DNA of 19,641 nt from Burkholderiales bacterium UBA954 (GTDB lineage: Bacteria; Pseudomonadota; Gammaproteobacteria; Burkholderiales; Burkholderiaceae_A). A program made the translations under genes and the position numbers. The notes beneath the pieces are model-generated. The model did no database searches. It was not told the origin of the DNA and saw nothing but the letters and a program-made list of their open reading frames with translations. This document shows positions 9,986-16,038 of the stretch, piece after piece (position 1 is the first letter of the stretch; the number at the start of each line of letters is the position of its first letter). Where the stretch lies: assembly GCA_002293155.1 (NCBI GenBank), contig DBCQ01000029.1, forward strand, positions 17,069-36,709. The letters are read 5' to 3'.

Positions 9986-11061
9986 GAAGCAGCTGGTTCA
10001 AAGAGCGGAGTTCTCTCGGCGATACGCAGCGTCGCAGATCGGGCCCGTGGATTGGCTTGAACCTCTTTTGAGGTCGGGCGAATACGCGCCACCCTAGATA
10101 AGCGGGCAGCTGGAGCGGGCATATGATGTCCCTGCTTTCGATCTTCTAATCCTTCCAGCAAGGCCCGTTGTGCTCGGGTCAAGCGCGGTTGCCCCTCCAA
10201 AGGTTTCTTACCTGAATGGTCACGAAAAAACCGTTTAACGATCCGGTCTTCTAGCGAATGAAAACTGATGACCGCAAGGCGCCCAGCGCTACACAAGAGC
10301 TCGAGCGCGGCCTGAAGGACCGCTTCGAGCTCTTGAATTTCACTGTTGATGTAAATCCGTAGAGCCTGAAAGGTCCGGGTAGCAGGGTGTTGCCCGGGCT
10401 CCCGCGGCGCGCGACAACGCCGCAGGGTCTGTTCGACCAGATCCGCCAACGCCGTTGTTGACTCCAGTGGCTCCGCAAGGCCTTTGGCTGCCTCTGCGCA
10501 GCGAGTTTTAATCGCGTCTGCAATCTGAACAGCAAACCGTTCTTCGCCATATTCTGCAATCACTTTCTCAAGGTCTTCGGTTGAGGCCTGGGCAATCCAG
10601 ACAGATACCGGAATGCCGCGACTGGGATCCATACGCATATCGAGCGGACCTGACATGCGAAAACTAAAGCCACGTTGGCGGTTATCAAGCTGCGGCGAGG
10701 AGACACCGAGATCAATCAATATGCCGTCTACCTGATTAATATCCCGATGGCGAAGCTGCCCTTGGAGTTCACTGAATGGCGCATGTACGATTTGAAAGCG
10801 CGGATCCCGAGCCGCTAACCCCTCGGCTATTCGAACCGCCTCAGGATCTCGATCAAACGCAACGAGACGTCCATTAGGTCCCAGTCTTTCCAAGATTGCG
10901 GCGCTGTGCCCGCCGCGACCGAAGGTTGCATCGATGTAGATACCGTCAGGAATAATATTCAACCCCTCAATCGCTTCGTGCAGCAAAACAGCGATATGAC
11001 CGCAGGATTTCGATGCTTGAGTATTCGGGCATTGCGTGAGACTCGCCAACGCAGCGGTCAC
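9982..11061 (-). CDS. rsmH: RsmH (MraW), 16S rRNA m4C1402 methyltransferase
   Basis: S-adenosylmethionine-dependent enzyme that N4-methylates cytidine 1402 in the decoding centre of 16S rRNA. The 359-residue protein shows HIAVLLHEAI near the N-terminus, the SAM-binding DATFGRGGHS (44-53), LIDLGVSSPQLD, RGFSFRMSGPLDMRMD, and the C-terminal ISFHSLEDRIVKRFF and RVARIRPTSKE. The start is GTG, 2 bp after the mraZ stop. A purine-rich GGTGGGGG stretch at the end of mraZ provides a good ribosome binding site about 6 bp upstream. Its place second in the operon is typical of dcw clusters. Confidence 0.97.
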   Translation of the reverse strand: MTAALASLTQCPNTQASKSCGHIAVLLHEAIEGLNIIPDGIYIDATFGRGGHSAAILERLGPNGRLVAFDRDPEAVRIAEGLAARDPRFQIVHAPFSELQGQLRHRDINQVDGILIDLGVSSPQLDNRQRGFSFRMSGPLDMRMDPSRGIPVSVWIAQASTEDLEKVIAEYGEERFAVQIADAIKTRCAEAAKGLAEPLESTTALADLVEQTLRRCRAPREPGQHPATRTFQALRIYINSEIQELEAVLQAALELLCSAGRLAVISFHSLEDRIVKRFFRDHSGKKPLEGQPRLTRAQRALLEGLEDRKQGHHMPAPAARLSRVARIRPTSKEVQANPRARSATLRIAERTPLFEPAAS

Positions 11062-11063
11062 GT

Positions 11064-11480
11064 TTATCCCCCACCACGTTTACGATGACGTACAGCCTGC
11101 TTGTGGGATTCCAGCGTCATTGCATCCCAGATTTCAAAATGCCCACCGACGCCAAGCAAAATAACGTCACGCTGGATATGGGCCCCATCACGCAACACAG
11201 GATTAATGAGCACGCGGCCCTGACTGTCCATCTCTGGGGTGTCGCTCAGACCAAGCCAGAAACGTCGGCGTTCGCTATCCGCGTCCCCCCCGCCAAAGGT
11301 GGCGACCTTCTCGCTCCACAGGAGTTGCGCCATCAGAAGCAGGCAGCCGTCATCGCTCTCAATCAGTGCGAGCACACCCTTCGATTGCGAGACCAAGGCA
11401 TCGCGATAGCGCGTCGGGATCGTCATACGACCCTTCACATCTAAGCTTAACGCGGTGACCCCAGAAAATTGACCCGACAC
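11064..11480 (-). CDS. mraZ: MraZ, transcriptional regulator of the dcw cluster
   Basis: DNA-binding regulator of the SpoVT/AbrB swapped-hairpin type, known in other bacteria to bind repeats in its own promoter. Two DxxxR repeats are visible: DVKGR followed by MTIPTRYRDAL, and DSQGR followed by VLINPVLRDGA. I chose the GTG at 11480 (138 residues, start VSGQFSGVTALSLD), since family members begin just before this FxG motif. A TTG at 11486 with GGGGG 7 bp upstream is nearly as good. The frame stays open to a GTG at 11510, but that codon is itself one of the MraZ boxes and would leave a leader of only about 12 nt, so it is less likely. A 2-bp gap separates the stop from rsmH. Confidence 0.94.
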   Translation of the reverse strand: MSGQFSGVTALSLDVKGRMTIPTRYRDALVSQSKGVLALIESDDGCLLLMAQLLWSEKVATFGGGDADSERRRFWLGLSDTPEMDSQGRVLINPVLRDGAHIQRDVILLGVGGHFEIWDAMTLESHKQAVRHRKRGGG

Positions 11481-11495
11481 TGTCAAAGCAAAACC

Positions 11496-11530
11496 CCCAC
11501 AAAAAACCACTTTTTTGCACCTTTTCCCAC
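11496..11530 (-). promoter_or_regulatory. MraZ-binding repeat array (four GTGGN-type boxes)
   Basis: On the minus strand, GTG-initial boxes start at 11530 (GTGGG), 11520 (GTGCA), 11510 (GTGGT) and 11500 (GTGGG). They are exactly 10 bp apart with 5-bp A- or T-rich spacers, so all face one side of the helix. Published MraZ operators are direct TGGGN/GTGGG repeats with 5-bp spacers upstream of mraZ. The first box overlaps the promoter -10 element and the last merges into the G-rich ribosome binding site. This predicts repression of mraZ and the downstream dcw genes by MraZ. The second box is degenerate. Confidence 0.85.
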
Positions 11531-11557
11531 TTTAGGGAAAAGAAATGGCCGGGTCAA
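11529..11557 (-). promoter_or_regulatory. Pmra, sigma70-type promoter of the dcw operon
   Basis: The minus strand has TTGACC (11557-11552), a 17-bp spacer, then TAAAGT (11534-11529). This matches the sigma70 consensus well in spacing and first positions. The predicted transcription start is near 11522, giving a leader of about 40 nt to the mraZ start chosen here. T- and A-rich DNA just upstream could act as an UP element. The overlap with the first MraZ box supports its role as the regulated promoter. Confidence 0.75.
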
Positions 11558-11614
11558 GCCAAAAGAGGAGTTTTTCTTTCTAAAACAAGGACTTAGCGTC
11601 GATTCTAATAAAAA

Positions 11615-11642
11615 ATTTTAATCAAAATATCTTATAAATCAA
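11615..11642 (-). promoter_or_regulatory. Possible second upstream promoter for mraZ
   Basis: TTGATT (11642-11637), a 16-bp spacer and TAAAAT (11620-11615) lie in the AT-rich gap upstream of Pmra. The match is fair, but this DNA is so AT-rich that a chance match is easy. If real it would give a leader of more than 120 nt that runs through Pmra and the MraZ boxes. The rest of the 11561-11695 gap holds no gene that I can see. Confidence 0.3.
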
Positions 11643-11644
11643 CA

Positions 11645-11671
11645 ACATAAAAATCACATATGAAGTGATTT
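11645..11671 (-). terminator. Weak hairpin after the DUF1178 gene, possible terminator
   Basis: Downstream of the DUF1178 stop codon the minus strand reads AAATCAC, a 7-nt loop, then GTGATTTTT. This forms a 7-bp stem running into a run of five T. Only two of the seven pairs are G-C, so termination strength is doubtful. Position at the end of the rnpB-side gene group and before the dcw promoter is where a terminator would be expected. Confidence 0.3.
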
Positions 11672-11695
11672 ATCATGTCTCTAACTATTCGCGTC

Positions 11696-12163
11696 TTACT
11701 GGAGCGGGGTTTTGAGGATTCCGGGGTAAGGCAAGGCGATAACCGGAATTCCTTCCTCAGACAATTCCTGAGCGGTCTCAAAGGAAGTCTGGCCGTGAAT
11801 TGCGCGGACGGGAGCCTCATTGGCATGAATCGCTCGGGCCTCATCGGCAAAACGCTCGCCGACATCCTCGCTGGTCGCCAACATCTCCCGCACGATTTGA
11901 AGGGCTGCCGCGAGCGCCGGAGTAACCGATGCAGGCGACACAACGGTCGCCTGTGACTTTGGCGCGCAGGGGGCGGGAGGCTCGGCTGGCTGCGGCCCGG
12001 AGAGATTCAAACGCGGAGCAGACAGCATTTTCTCAACGACGCGACTTTCGCATAATGGGCACTCAAGAAGGCCCCGGGATTGTTGGTCTTGGTAGGCCAG
12101 ATGGCTTTTAAACCATCCCTCAAACAGATGGCCGTGCTGACAACGTAGGTTAAATACTTTCAT
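11696..12163 (-). CDS. DUF1178 family protein, probable zinc ribbon at N-terminus
   Basis: Member of the DUF1178 family, common in alpha- and betaproteobacteria and of unknown function. The 155-residue protein begins MKVFNLRCQHGHLFEGWF. Cys8 with His10 or His12, and Cys35-x2-Cys38 (ECPLCES), look like a zinc ribbon. A proline- and alanine-rich linker follows (about residues 55-80). The C-terminal half carries the family-typical GERFADEARAIH and GIPVIALPYP. The ATG is 9 bp after the phosphatase stop with GGGG as a ribosome binding site. No reaction or partner can be assigned. The spacing suggests co-transcription with the phosphatase and gloA. Confidence 0.9.
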   Translation of the reverse strand: MKVFNLRCQHGHLFEGWFKSHLAYQDQQSRGLLECPLCESRVVEKMLSAPRLNLSGPQPAEPPAPCAPKSQATVVSPASVTPALAAALQIVREMLATSEDVGERFADEARAIHANEAPVRAIHGQTSFETAQELSEEGIPVIALPYPGILKTPLQ

Positions 12164-12172
12164 AGCCCCATT

Positions 12173-12817
12173 CTAAGAGATCCCGCCAAGTTCATCCCGC
12201 ACTGATTGACCTTCAAGATGATCTTGGATTCCCCAGCGGAGAATTTCAATCTGATCCCCGATTGCCCGCGCTTGATGAATCGCGGCGTTACCGATCGACC
12301 AATTACGCGCTAGCTGAACAGACAGCTGGTTCGCAATTCGATAAACAATATCCAAGACACCTCCGTGCGTCACAACAGCAACCGTCTCGCCCGCGTGTCG
12401 GGTAATGATCCCCTGTATCGCATCACGTACGCGACTATAAAAATCCGTTAGAGATTCTCCGTCTTGAGGACAGAAGTCGGGTTCCCGCGACTGCCAGCTC
12501 GTATACTTCTCGGGAAATCGCCGATAGATCTCATCGGGAGTAAGACCCTGGAACTCTCCGAAGTTCCGCTCAGCGAGGTTCACATGGATGTCAACCGATA
12601 GCCCCTTAGAAATTGCAAGCGGTGTAGCGGTCTGCTGGGCGCGCTGCAGACCACTGCTGTAGACCGCCTGAATCTCCTGGGGCTGCATCCAGCCCGCTAC
12701 CGCCTGGGCCTGACGAAGTCCTGTGGGGTTTAACGGGATATCCGTAGACCCTTGAATTCGAGATCCGGCATTCCAATGTGTCTCGCCATGCCGTATCAAC
12801 CAGAGCTTTGTCTGCAA
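12173..12817 (-). CDS. Histidine phosphatase family protein (GpmB/phosphoglycerate mutase-like)
   Basis: Cytoplasmic phosphatase or mutase of the branch-1 histidine phosphatase superfamily, 214 residues. The phospho-acceptor motif RHGE gives His10. Arg59 (SSGLQRA), Glu83 (LAERNFGEFQG) and His151 (VVTHGGVLD) complete the catalytic pocket. Small cofactor-independent members of this group are mostly broad phosphatases and not true phosphoglycerate mutases, so the substrate is left open. The start is TTG, with AAGGA about 10 bp upstream. It lies 25 bp after gloA and 9 bp before the DUF1178 gene, probably in one transcription unit. Confidence 0.92.
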   Translation of the reverse strand: MQTKLWLIRHGETHWNAGSRIQGSTDIPLNPTGLRQAQAVAGWMQPQEIQAVYSSGLQRAQQTATPLAISKGLSVDIHVNLAERNFGEFQGLTPDEIYRRFPEKYTSWQSREPDFCPQDGESLTDFYSRVRDAIQGIITRHAGETVAVVTHGGVLDIVYRIANQLSVQLARNWSIGNAAIHQARAIGDQIEILRWGIQDHLEGQSVRDELGGIS

Positions 12818-12842
12818 AATCAGTGTTCCTTCTCGGCGCCCA

Positions 12843-13235
12843 TCAGGTGACCCGTTCGATCAGTTCGATCTTATAACCATCGGGGTCCTGGACGAAAGCA
12901 ATGACCGTTGTACCGCCGGCTACTGGCCCAGGCTCGCGCGTAATCGTGCCGCCGAGTGCGCGAATCCTCTCACATGTACCCGCAACATCGGACACTGCAA
13001 TGGCAATATGGCCATAGGCAGTGCCCAGTGCATACTGCTCAACACCGTAGTTAAAGGTCAACTCAAGCTCTGCCTGGCCATCCTGATTGCCACGGCCATA
13101 GCCAACAAATGCCATGGAGTATTTCTGCTCCGGTCGATCAGTCGACCTCAGGAGATTCATTCCCATAATATCGGTGTAAAACCGAACCGCCCGATTCAGG
13201 TCACCCACACGCAACATCGTGTGCAAGATTTTCAT
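12843..13235 (-). CDS. gloA: Glyoxalase I (lactoylglutathione lyase)
   Basis: Metalloenzyme that isomerises the methylglyoxal-glutathione hemithioacetal to S-lactoylglutathione. The 130-residue protein is of the short bacterial type that usually prefers nickel over zinc. Metal ligands by alignment with E. coli GloA are His5, Glu58, His76 and Glu124. The motifs [23 protein letters not shown] and [11 protein letters not shown] are typical. I chose the ATG at 13235, preceded by AAAGGA. An in-frame extension to 13304 would run into the RNase P RNA gene and has no homology to the family. It begins about 21 bp after rnpB, leaving no room for a promoter of its own between them. Confidence 0.96.
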   Translation of the reverse strand: MKILHTMLRVGDLNRAVRFYTDIMGMNLLRSTDRPEQKYSMAFVGYGRGNQDGQAELELTFNYGVEQYALGTAYGHIAIAVSDVAGTCERIRALGGTITREPGPVAGGTTVIAFVQDPDGYKIELIERVT

Positions 13236-13256
13236 ACGATCCTTTATTAGAAAAAC

Positions 13257-13611
13257 GAAGTGAGTCTGTAGGCCGGATTCTGTTACGGTTGACTGCTCGC
13301 ACAATCAACTATAGCGATCATCCCTCTAGGCCTGCCGTTACCGACAGGCTCAAGCCACCTACCCGCGCGCATCAGGCGGAACACCTGTTCTGGCCGAGAC
13401 CAGTCGCGCGCCTATTTGGTGTTGCTCCGGGTGGAGGTTACCGCGTTTCACGTCCACACAGTTAACCGTGCTTACTCGTCTCTGTGGCCCTGTTCCTCGC
13501 CTTGGGCACCCTTACGGATACTTGCTGCGTACGGCCGTTAGCCGTCACCCTTTCCTTTGGAGTCCGGACCTTCCTCTCCTGCAAAGCAGCAGCGATCGCC
13601 CGACCCACTTC
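13257..13611 (-). ncRNA. rnpB: RNase P RNA, bacterial type A
   Basis: Catalytic RNA that matures the 5' ends of tRNAs. The minus strand contains conserved region I as GAGGAAGGTCCGGACTCC, then CACAGAGACGAGTAAGC, CTCCACCCGGAGCAAC, CCAAATAGG, GGGTAGGTGGCTTGAGCC and conserved region V as ACAGAATCCGGCCTACAG. Ends are set by helix P1: GAAGTGGGTC at 13611-13602 pairs with GACTCACTTC at 13266-13257. P2 (GCGATC with GATCGC), a very short P3 (CTGC-TTT-GCAG) and an 8-bp P19-like hairpin (GTTGATTG with CAGTCAAC) are visible. Five T follow one base after the P1 3' strand and may help termination. The length is about 355 nt. Confidence 0.96.
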
Positions 13612-13620
13612 GTGCTACCA

Positions 13621-13626
13621 ATCATA
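13621..13626 (-). promoter_or_regulatory. -10 element of the rnpB promoter
   Basis: TATGAT on the minus strand ends 9 bp before the predicted RNase P RNA 5' end, close to the ideal distance for a sigma70 -10 hexamer. No good -35 hexamer is found 16-18 bp upstream (ATGCCG at 17 bp). The promoter may therefore rely on other contacts or an activator, or the true 5' end may differ by a few bases. Confidence 0.5.
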
Positions 13627-13666
13627 GCGGGTTTGCAGGCTAACGGCATACAATCAACAATTCATA

Positions 13667-13684
13667 ATAATTAGATCTAATTAT
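13667..13684. repeat. 18-bp perfect palindrome over the sensor kinase start codon
   Basis: ATAATTAGATCTAATTAT is a perfect palindrome. A further TTCAT/ATGAA arm continues it if three bases bulge on the left side (13661-13687). It includes the ATG of the longest kinase reading frame (13683). In DNA it could be an operator for a dimeric regulator in the kinase-rnpB divergent gap. In RNA it could fold over the start codon. It is AT-rich, so chance cannot be excluded. Confidence 0.6.
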
Positions 13685-16028
13685 GAAAAATAAAAAATCT
13701 CGAATCCCCCGGAGTTATCAGGATATCGGGGGCATGCTTCGGGGTCGGCCGATCCAACAGACGCTTCTTGCTTTTGCGGTGATCCCAATCATTACAGTTC
13801 TATCCGTCGTCGGCATCCTGACGTCCCAATCCGTAGATAACAATATTCACGCAGAAGAAGGCAATAAACTCGCTGCCGAAGCCCGATACTTCTCTGAAAT
13901 TGTAGACCTCACGATCGGCAAAAAACTAGTCGACATCAAATCCCGAGCCGCCCTACTCGCAGAACTAGACTTGCAGAACAATCCAGACAGACTCGCCATC
14001 TGGATTAACGGAATCCAACGCACGATCCCGGAATACACTTGGGTAGGATTTGCCAGCCCCGAAGGTTCAATCATCGCCGCAAGCCAAAAAATTCTATTAA
14101 ATCAGAGCGTGCGCGAGCGTGAGTGGTTTCAAAAAGGCCTTCGCCAGCCCACTAGTATTGATGTCCATGAGGCGCGGCTTTTAGAACCCTATCTGCCCAA
14201 ACGCCAATCGGAAACTCCCTGGCGATTTATCGATGTAACCGCCCCAGTCGTTCATCAGGACGGCAGGCTCATTGGTGTGCTTGGCGCACATCTCAGCTGG
14301 GATTGGTTAGTCGCCCAGCATCGCCGCTTTTCCGAATCATTACAACGACAACGTAGCGCGGAAATTATTGTCGCAGGCCCAGACGGAACCCCAAGACTGC
14401 TTGCCTCGGAATTAGAAAAAACAAGCCTACAGGCCCAATCAAGCTTCCAACAGGCCAACCTCGGTAAAACAGGATGGACAAAGGAGGTCTGGCCAGACCA
14501 GCAGACCTACCTCGTCGGCTACACAAGAAACTCGGGCTATGGGGATGATCATCAGCTTGGCTGGGTCACACTCATTCGACTGCCAATTGATCAGACCGCA
14601 GTCATGGCAGGTCCGATCAACGCGGGTATATGGACCTTAATCACGCTCGTTAGCCTGATCTTTATCGTTGGCAGCCTTGCCCTGATCAGAAAAACACTTC
14701 GACCTGTTCAGAAGCTTGTTACTGAAATCAATCAAATTGCACAGCACGGTGGTCGGGTCAATCTCAGCGAGCCGATGCCGAAGGAGTTTCATATTCTCGG
14801 ATCGGTAACCAATCAGCTCATTCAAACCATGGAAGCGCAACGGTCTTCTGACCAGGCGAAAACACGCTTTCTTGCTGACATGAGCCATGAGATTCGAACG
14901 CCACTAAATGGCCTACTCGGCCACTCTGAACTGCTCAAGGCGCGTCTTTCGTCCGGAAAAGACCGCTATGATATCGACCAGATCATTCGATGTGCTAAAG
15001 ATCTTCAGGTTTTGGTTGACGATATTCTAGATCTCTCTGCGATTGAAGAGAACCGCCTTCGCCTGGAAAAAAAACCGTTTCGACTCACCGATGTGATCGA
15101 AATGAATCTTGATATTTTTAGACCACTTGCAGTTCAGAAAGGCATTGAATTTAATGCTCATCTTGCTTTCCACAGTGACCTCGCAATCATCGGCGACCAG
15201 CTGCGATTAGGCCAGATTCTTAGAAACCTCCTCTCAAATGCAATTAAATTTACATCGCAGGGCTCGGTAGAGCTGTCGATTCACTGCGCAGACGGAGGTG
15301 GGGTTACCCAGCAGTCGGCAATCCCGAGTCCACCTCTAGCTCTAGAGCTTGTTGTAAGGGACACGGGAATCGGCCTAACTCAGGCACAACAAGAGATTGT
15401 TTTCGGGCGCTTTGAGCAAGCAGAAACATCAATCTCTGCTCGGTACGGGGGAAGTGGGCTAGGCCTCTCAGTCACCCGCGCACTCACCGAGGCGATGGGC
15501 GGGACGATTAGCCTTAACTCTGCACTCCATGTCGGCACACACGTCATGGTTGTTATTCCATTTGAGCAGGCCATACAAGAACCAGTGCCGCTATCGATTG
15601 CAAAGACCTTGGTTGCCGTACCGACCGATACCGCCGGGAAGGCCTCACCCACGCTGAGAATCCTGGTCGTTGATGACATTGCGACCAACCGTGAAATCCT
15701 TGTCCGCTGGCTTGAACATCTCGGACATCAGGTCGCCCAAGCCGCCACCGGTCACGATTCAATCCAGAAAGCAGCCAAAACGAAATATGACGTAATTTGT
15801 ATGGATATTGACTTGCCCGATATGAATGGACGGGCTGCGACAGCAGAGATACGTGGCGTCGCAAGTGCTTCACGACATGCCGTCATTATTGCAATCTCGG
15901 GCTACGCCTTCGACCATGACATCTCGGCATCAAAGGCTGCGGGTATTGATACTCATCTCTCGAAACCAATTCGTTTCGAATCACTCAACACGCTGCTTGC
16001 AAGCTTATCGCCAAGAAGCGAAAACTAA
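13683..16028 (+). CDS. Membrane-bound hybrid sensor histidine kinase (Cache-HAMP-HisKA-HATPase-receiver)
   Basis: Signal-transducing kinase of 781 residues, anchored in the inner membrane. Membrane segment 1 is about residues 27-47, followed by a periplasmic Cache-like sensor (about 50-312), membrane segment 2 (about 315-338) and HAMP (about 339-390). HisKA has phospho-acceptor His402 in MSHEIRTPLNG. The HATPase domain shows NLLSN (515-519), DTGIGL (560-565) and GGSGLGLS (589-596). The C-terminal receiver (about 660-775) has Asp664-Asp665, phospho-acceptor Asp708 and Lys761. No histidine phosphotransfer or output domain follows, so a downstream partner must be encoded elsewhere. The ligand is unknown. 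The ATG at 13683 lacks a Shine-Dalgarno sequence; an in-frame ATG at 13734 (Met18), with AGGA 10 bp upstream, is an alternative that keeps segment 1. Confidence 0.95.
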   Translation: MKNKKSRIPRSYQDIGGMLRGRPIQQTLLAFAVIPIITVLSVVGILTSQSVDNNIHAEEGNKLAAEARYFSEIVDLTIGKKLVDIKSRAALLAELDLQNNPDRLAIWINGIQRTIPEYTWVGFASPEGSIIAASQKILLNQSVREREWFQKGLRQPTSIDVHEARLLEPYLPKRQSETPWRFIDVTAPVVHQDGRLIGVLGAHLSWDWLVAQHRRFSESLQRQRSAEIIVAGPDGTPRLLASELEKTSLQAQSSFQQANLGKTGWTKEVWPDQQTYLVGYTRNSGYGDDHQLGWVTLIRLPIDQTAVMAGPINAGIWTLITLVSLIFIVGSLALIRKTLRPVQKLVTEINQIAQHGGRVNLSEPMPKEFHILGSVTNQLIQTMEAQRSSDQAKTRFLADMSHEIRTPLNGLLGHSELLKARLSSGKDRYDIDQIIRCAKDLQVLVDDILDLSAIEENRLRLEKKPFRLTDVIEMNLDIFRPLAVQKGIEFNAHLAFHSDLAIIGDQLRLGQILRNLLSNAIKFTSQGSVELSIHCADGGGVTQQSAIPSPPLALELVVRDTGIGLTQAQQEIVFGRFEQAETSISARYGGSGLGLSVTRALTEAMGGTISLNSALHVGTHVMVVIPFEQAIQEPVPLSIAKTLVAVPTDTAGKASPTLRILVVDDIATNREILVRWLEHLGHQVAQAATGHDSIQKAAKTKYDVICMDIDLPDMNGRAATAEIRGVASASRHAVIIAISGYAFDHDISASKAAGIDTHLSKPIRFESLNTLLASLSPRSEN
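13706..13732 (+). repeat. GC-rich inverted repeat just before the alternative kinase start
   Basis: CCCCCG (13706-13711) and CGGGGG (13727-13732) are perfect inverted repeats around a 15-nt loop. All six pairs are G-C. The structure ends 1 bp before the in-frame ATG at 13734 and holds the candidate AGGA ribosome binding site in its loop. It may simply be coding sequence. If translation starts at 13734 it is a 5' leader hairpin that could affect initiation. Confidence 0.45.
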
Positions 16029-16038
16029 TAGTTTAGTT
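16023..16038. repeat. Small inverted repeat across the two convergent stop codons
   Basis: AACTAA (16023-16028), a TAGT loop and TTAGTT (16033-16038) form a 6-bp stem. It includes the stop codon of the histidine kinase on one strand and of pyrC on the other. The genes end tail to tail with a 4-bp gap. With one G-C pair and short T runs it would be a poor intrinsic terminator. It may arise only from the facing TAA codons and short flanks. Confidence 0.35.

Noticed and set aside
11632..11943. Minus-strand open frame of 103 codons overlapping the DUF1178 gene
   Set aside because: It is out of frame with the DUF1178 gene, whose protein matches its family throughout, and it has no ribosome binding site or motif of its own.
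13236..13304. In-frame N-terminal extension of gloA
   Set aside because: It runs into the RNase P RNA 3' end, has no family homology, and the ATG at 13235 has a good ribosome binding site and places metal ligand His5 correctly.
13649..13654. TACAAT as a -10 element for the sensor kinase
   Set aside because: No -35 hexamer is found at 16-18 bp. The only TTG-like hexamer (TTGCAG at 13633) is just 10 bp away.
13468..13674. Plus-strand open frame of 68 codons
   Set aside because: It lies antisense to the RNase P RNA gene. Conserved RNA structure explains the sequence, and such frames are a well-known source of false protein calls.
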